A stretch of DNA of 64,000 bases from Schistosoma haematobium (Eukaryota > Platyhelminthes > Trematoda > Strigeidida > Schistosomatidae), in the NCBI RefSeq assembly GCF_000699445.3, contig NC_067200.1, forward strand, positions 9,298,450 through 9,362,449, written 5' to 3'. The notes beneath the pieces are model-generated. The model worked only from the letters and a program-made list of their open reading frames with translations. It had not been told where the DNA came from and ran no database searches. How positions within the stretch are numbered: the stretch's first letter is position 1; the number at the start of each line of letters is the position of its first letter. The position numbers and the translations under genes were made by a program. Positions 55,393 through 61,300 of the stretch are shown piece after piece.

Positions 55393-58300
55393 GTAGTGGT
55401 AATAATAATCATAACCTTCAAGTTTTTTTTAATATTTACCCCTTTTCTTTGAAATCCACTTTCTTTTGTGCATCAATCCATACTACTTATTAATATTTAG
55501 TAACCCGTTTCCTTTCTGAAAACTTTTGAGCAACCAGTGTAATGAATACCTGTCATACAATTTTTACGGATATTAACGTAAAGTGATAATATTCCATTTA
55601 TTTATGATTTTGATCGCGTTTTTTTAATGCTTGCGACAGATGATCTTAATTTTAGTGTATCTGTTGAACTTTGGTTTTATTGTAAAAATCTAAATACTTA
55701 GTTGTTCATCGTTCTTATTCTAACATTGTTTGTTGACGTCATTTCGACACGGCTATTAGCTGTCATATATCATATCGTAAATTGCTATAAATAACTCTAT
55801 GTATCCACTTTAGGAAACATTCTTCTCTGGTTGTACATGAACTTATCAAAAAATGTTGACATCTCATAAGTTGAAGTTCTTACTGTATTCCATATAATTT
55901 CGTAATTATAGAACCGTCCTTACAAATAATTTTGTTTTACCTTGCCGGATTTGACGTGTCAATCAATTGTGTGGTTGAAGTCTCGATAAGGAGTTAACAA
56001 TAATAATAATGGTAAAATAGATTAAAAAACGACAATCACTAATAGTATTATTCACATTTAAAGGAATATATTAATCTAACTGTACGAATGTACACATACG
56101 TTAAAACAGTTCTACTGTAACACCGCTGAAACTTGGAGAACTATAAACATAATAAAAAAATATACAGGTATTTAAAAACAATTGTCTACTCAAGATACTC
56201 GATGTCTGTTAGCCGGATACCGTCAGCAACAACGTGCTGTGGGAGAGAACAAACTAACTTCCAGCTCAAGAGGAAATTAGAAAAACACGTTGGAGGCGGA
56301 TAAGACATACATACATCATCAAACTGAATCGCGAGACAAGTCCTTACTTGGAATTCTGGAAGAAAAGAAGACCAAGGAACACATTGCGTTGGGGATTGGA
56401 AGTAGACATAAAAAAATGAATAGCAAGTAGAAAAAACTGGAAAGGATTCCCCAGAACAGAGTCCGATGGAGAATCCTGGTGGGCGGCCTATGTTCCACCA
56501 CGACAGATAATAGGCGTATGTAGGTAAGTAATCCACACATAACAAACATTCAGTATAAAAATGTTCTAAATGAATCCAACTAGAAAATTATTGAACAATT
56601 TCTAGTCTACGGTTAATTCTACAAACACTAAGTAACTTGTAAATGCATAAATCAAGTCTATTACCAATCATTTAGAACAATGAAAAGCGATAGCGACCGA
56701 TCACCATAATTGTGAAAAAAACGTAAAGAAGATAATAATTCACCAAAAAGATGATTATTATAGAGTCCATACGATTAAAGGAGTGACATAGGAGATTACC
56801 TTATTTTTTATCAAAGAAAAATACAAACCAATTTAAATGTTTAATTCACCTAGATGGAGAACTCTTTTCTATTAATTGATCAATAACAAATAATCCAAGT
56901 AAACGATAATTTCGATATGATTGTACTGGACTTGTATTTGAATGTAATGATTGTTGAACTACTAAATCATCGTTACTACTACTTCTACTATTATCGTCTG
57001 TAGTATTAGTACTAGTAGTATTATGATTATGATTTTGAATGTCCAATAATTCATTCGATGCAAATTCCCACCAATCAGAATGAGATAATTTCGGAAATCC
57101 CGGCTGTCGTTCACGTAACGTCCATAATATTAAATCCTGATATAATTCCGCCGTATTATTTGTTAGTTGGAAATTTTTATCTACATGATAATAATAACAA
57201 TAATAATACTCAAAAAAATGATGGGAACAAAATTGATTTTTTTTTTACTGACTCGAGTTTTCCCGATTAATCTCTCTCACTTTATTGGAGTGTGTGTATA
57301 ACAGAATACTTTATTTTAAAAATTATGACGTGATTTACGTCACGAATCGATCTTAGACAACCAATGAAGACCAAAGAGCACTGGACAACCGTTTTGCTCT
57401 AGTACAACACCCTCCTCAACAGTACACACACTCATGAGTACATTGGGAATCAAACCCGGGAAATTTACATTTCGTTGTTAACACCTAACCGTTAGAATCA
57501 ATGGGTCAACATCGAGTGGTACAATTTCACCTTCAATTAGTGTTCGAATTATACTAGTGGACGCTAACCGAATGATTCTAATGGTAGATGTTCGCTACAA
57601 GATCTGAAACTTTTGGCTTTAATCCTTTGTGGTGTCGTATATGAGCATTACTTAGTAGTCCTATACTTAGATGAGATAGCTATTTAGTGCTCCGTCGTAT
57701 TCAGTGGTGCCAAGCATGAGTTTAACGTGTGACAAATACTACCGACAAATCATTATTATATTGTAGATACATTTCATTGAGGAACTTCAGTAAACACAAA
57801 AACTAGTCCTATAAATCAATCACTCGTAACAAAATCAATATTATATTGTCTAATTCTTAGCGCTAACTAAATTCTAGCAATTAATTTATAACATGATTAC
57901 TACTAAAAGGGAGCAATTACTGTGTAAACATTTGAATACCCCAAAAGGTTATTTACGGCTCGAATACATCAATGTAATAGCTTCCATAATTGAGACACTG
58001 TTAGATGATCCATATTTAAATCATATGATGAATATCAGTGTCGTCTATCTATCACCATAAACCATCACATATAACATACTAAGAAATATTTGAATAAGAA
58101 TGTTAAACTATTAATCAGCAATTTTGATAATGTTAACAGGACCGACCCTAACTATTGCATATTTCAATTAAGCTCAAATTTGGATACTCTGATTAGTCCA
58201 TTATCTCAACCAATCAGCACCATGAGATGAATAGAGAAGAAGTCCATAGATTATTGTGTAAATTTTATATAAATTATAATTTTTATGCCACAGTAGCGTA

Positions 58301-61300
58301 TCTCCTCGGGTTCTTTGAAGTAAACATCGTTCTCTATCAATTCTTATTCTGATTTGGGATTTATTTATTTATTTTAACACATAGATATTCGTACAAGGAG
58401 GCACCAAATACATATGCGCCACACATAACTCATTTGATATGTGTGAGGGCTGTGATACTGCCCAGGTGCCCAAACCGAAACAGGTGGTTTTCTTAGGGAA
58501 CCACACCCGGAGCCTTCGACCTCAAGGTCTGATCCACAAGGCAGTGGAGCAACGTAAGGAAATGAATTCCCATGGTAGCCGGTGACCAACGATTGGTTCA
58601 TACACCATTTGTTCCTTCAGGATACTGGAGCCCATCTGCATCATTGGTTTGGAATCAGGGTTTTCCAAATCCTCTAGGTGGACTCTTCATGTCCGTCAAC
58701 CCGGTTAAAGCTCCGGACATTCACTTTTCGTCCTCTCAACTTCGTAAACAACACCCCCGCCACGAGAAGGCAGTGAGTAGGACTTTCCTGGCAGAGGCTA
58801 TATACGCGTGGCCATATGAGAGCATTTCGAGAGGTAGAGCGGACTCTCCCCACTCTCGGCCGCACCAGGGCATTTGGGGCTCTTGATTTGGGAGTCCAAG
58901 AGATCATAGGCAGATAATGATGATAATCACCCAGTCCCACTGCATATATACATATATATAAACTTTTGGAGTTGAGGCACAAAATAATGAAGGATAGAAT
59001 ACACATTCCACAAGGCATATCCTTAAAATTTCATGAATGTATAGAAACTAAGATAAACAAAGAGAGAACAATCAAATGAACCAAAAACAACAACAACAAC
59101 GATTAAATGAACTTACTTGAAAATAGACCAGGATAAGAATAAACTTGAGAATCTTTAAAAACTAAAATCTCTGTAAATATATCATTGGATGATTTCAAAG
59201 TTTCAATGTAAGGCTATACAAGCATTTAAGTTTCATGTTTTTTTTATAGAGATATAAAAGAAAAGAAAAATTTAAAAAGAAAATATTTTAGTGGGGAAAT
59301 TTAAATGTTAATTGTGTTAAATGAATAAAACTTGGTAACGCAATATAAAAAAGTAGCTTATTTGGTTAGTTATCAAGCTTTCGCAGCTGGGTCTTCACTA
59401 CACAGATATGAAGAGTTTGTAGTTACAAGATCATAGATAATGAACTGAACCTCCTTAAGAAAAATACTTATCGAAAACGGGTATCTATAGTTATTTACTG
59501 ATAAGAACATAAGACTTAAACATTCCAAAACACAAACAGCCTCTATACTAAAGAAAACTCAATTTTAAAGTTGATACAGCTACAGACATCTTGAGAAGTA
59601 GGATTTCTAACTCTCTAAACAGGACGTTATTCATAGCAACTTGACGATTAGATTTCTCCAACTGGCCTATGTTCAGTAACAATCTAAAGGACAAATCATT
59701 TCATCTAACTAATTCCATGTGCATTTATCAATTTACCTTTTCATATGGAGCCAGGTATATAAGTCGTTAGATGTGCATTTTATCCAAAAGAATTCAAGAA
59801 CATTACCATATTGGCTGAAAAGAGGTGAAAATGGTTCGTTAAGAAATTTCATAATTGAACACCTTGTGAATGCAGGTTATTCGATCAAAATAGAATCTGC
59901 GTTCTAAGTCATATAAAAGTTAAGTAGAAAGCTACCCAAGGCAGTTAGCTTCCAACTTCTTGATATTTTCAAAGCATTTGCTATGCATTTAAAAAAAAAA
60001 CAGAACTATGTATACAAAAGAAACAACCTATTTTTCTACCATGGTCTTAATCTCCTGTGATTTTTTTCTACTTTTCTTTTCTCACAACCATCTGCTTTCC
60101 TTCTATTTTCTTCTCCATAGAACTTGACTTTGGAAAAAAAACCTCAGTCACATGAAGGCAGTGGATAGGACTTTTATGATAGTGATGGTAAATGCGTGGC
60201 TGTATGAGACCATTTTGGGAAGAGGAGCAGATTCTTGCCACCTCAGTTTTACCAGGGCATTTTAGGTGCAAAGTGGACTCAAGCAACAGAGTATGAATCT
60301 CCACATCATTCTAGATACCTTTTTGCTGATGAATGTTGTAACATTCACTAACAAACATAAAACAGTGTGTACGAAGCTTTCTATCAATTATCACCAACTG
60401 TTTAATATTCGAAACTGTAAAAATAGATAAATTAACTAAAATTCAACTTTATGTTTAGTGTTAACAACTTACTATTCGATAACATGTGTTTGAATTTTCA
60501 TTTAAAAAGTCAACATAGGTGTAGCAATATTATGTCATGAGATACGGTTATTGAAAGTAGAAAATACATCTGACTGTTTCGAGAAACATTATTATTCTTT
60601 GAAAATTGAAGATAAATTGACCAGAGTTTATTAATGTGTATGAAATCCTCACTTACAAAACCGTTAAACTGTGAACTAAAGCTAAAAACTTTCCATTGTG
60701 AAGCTCAAATCCTCAAGGAACGGCTAAAAATATTGTTATGAATATACGTTTATGTACGTTTTTGATAAGTTGGCGAGCAAACAAACTCGACAGACAACCC
60801 TAAGAGTTCGGGTGAAAAGCCATGACTAGTGAAGTTCAACAATTTCAGGTTTGAAGCAGTTACTTATTAGTGGTATTTTATTATGGTTGTGGAATATTGT
60901 GAATTGACTGAAGTTAGAAATGAAAACCAATAGATCCCGGTTTTCTGGTCTAAAAGTTAAACGATCACCATGAGACCTGAAGGTCCCAGATTCAGTCCCA
61001 GGTTAGATTGTAGACGAGCACCACTGGAAAGTCCTACACTAGGACGAGACACATGTTCAATAATTCCTGATTTTTGACGGTTATCTACAATCAATCCATG
61101 ATGTAAACTATGAAATACAATAATCTTCACAAAATCCCACACTGTATGGTAAACTTGTCTAATATCTAATGTAATAAAATACTGATGTAACAAGTGAGTT
61201 TCCATACCATATACTACCATATTACAACTGATGACCAAGATTATATTACCAGTAGACTGAATACTTGATCGACAAGCTATACATGGAGTGCGGGAGTCAC

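Noticed and set aside
55185..55421. Ile/Tyr repeat frame
   Set aside because: A translation of the AT and AAT microsatellites.
56186..56549. Minus-strand frames of 119 and 76 codons
   Set aside because: Antisense of the RTE C-terminal fragment, which reads as a known family on the plus strand.
58572..58886. 104-codon frame and its mirror at 50,363-50,548
   Set aside because: They lie in the GC-rich dispersed repeat, on the strand opposite to its tail. They are similar because the DNA is repeated, and no domain is visible.
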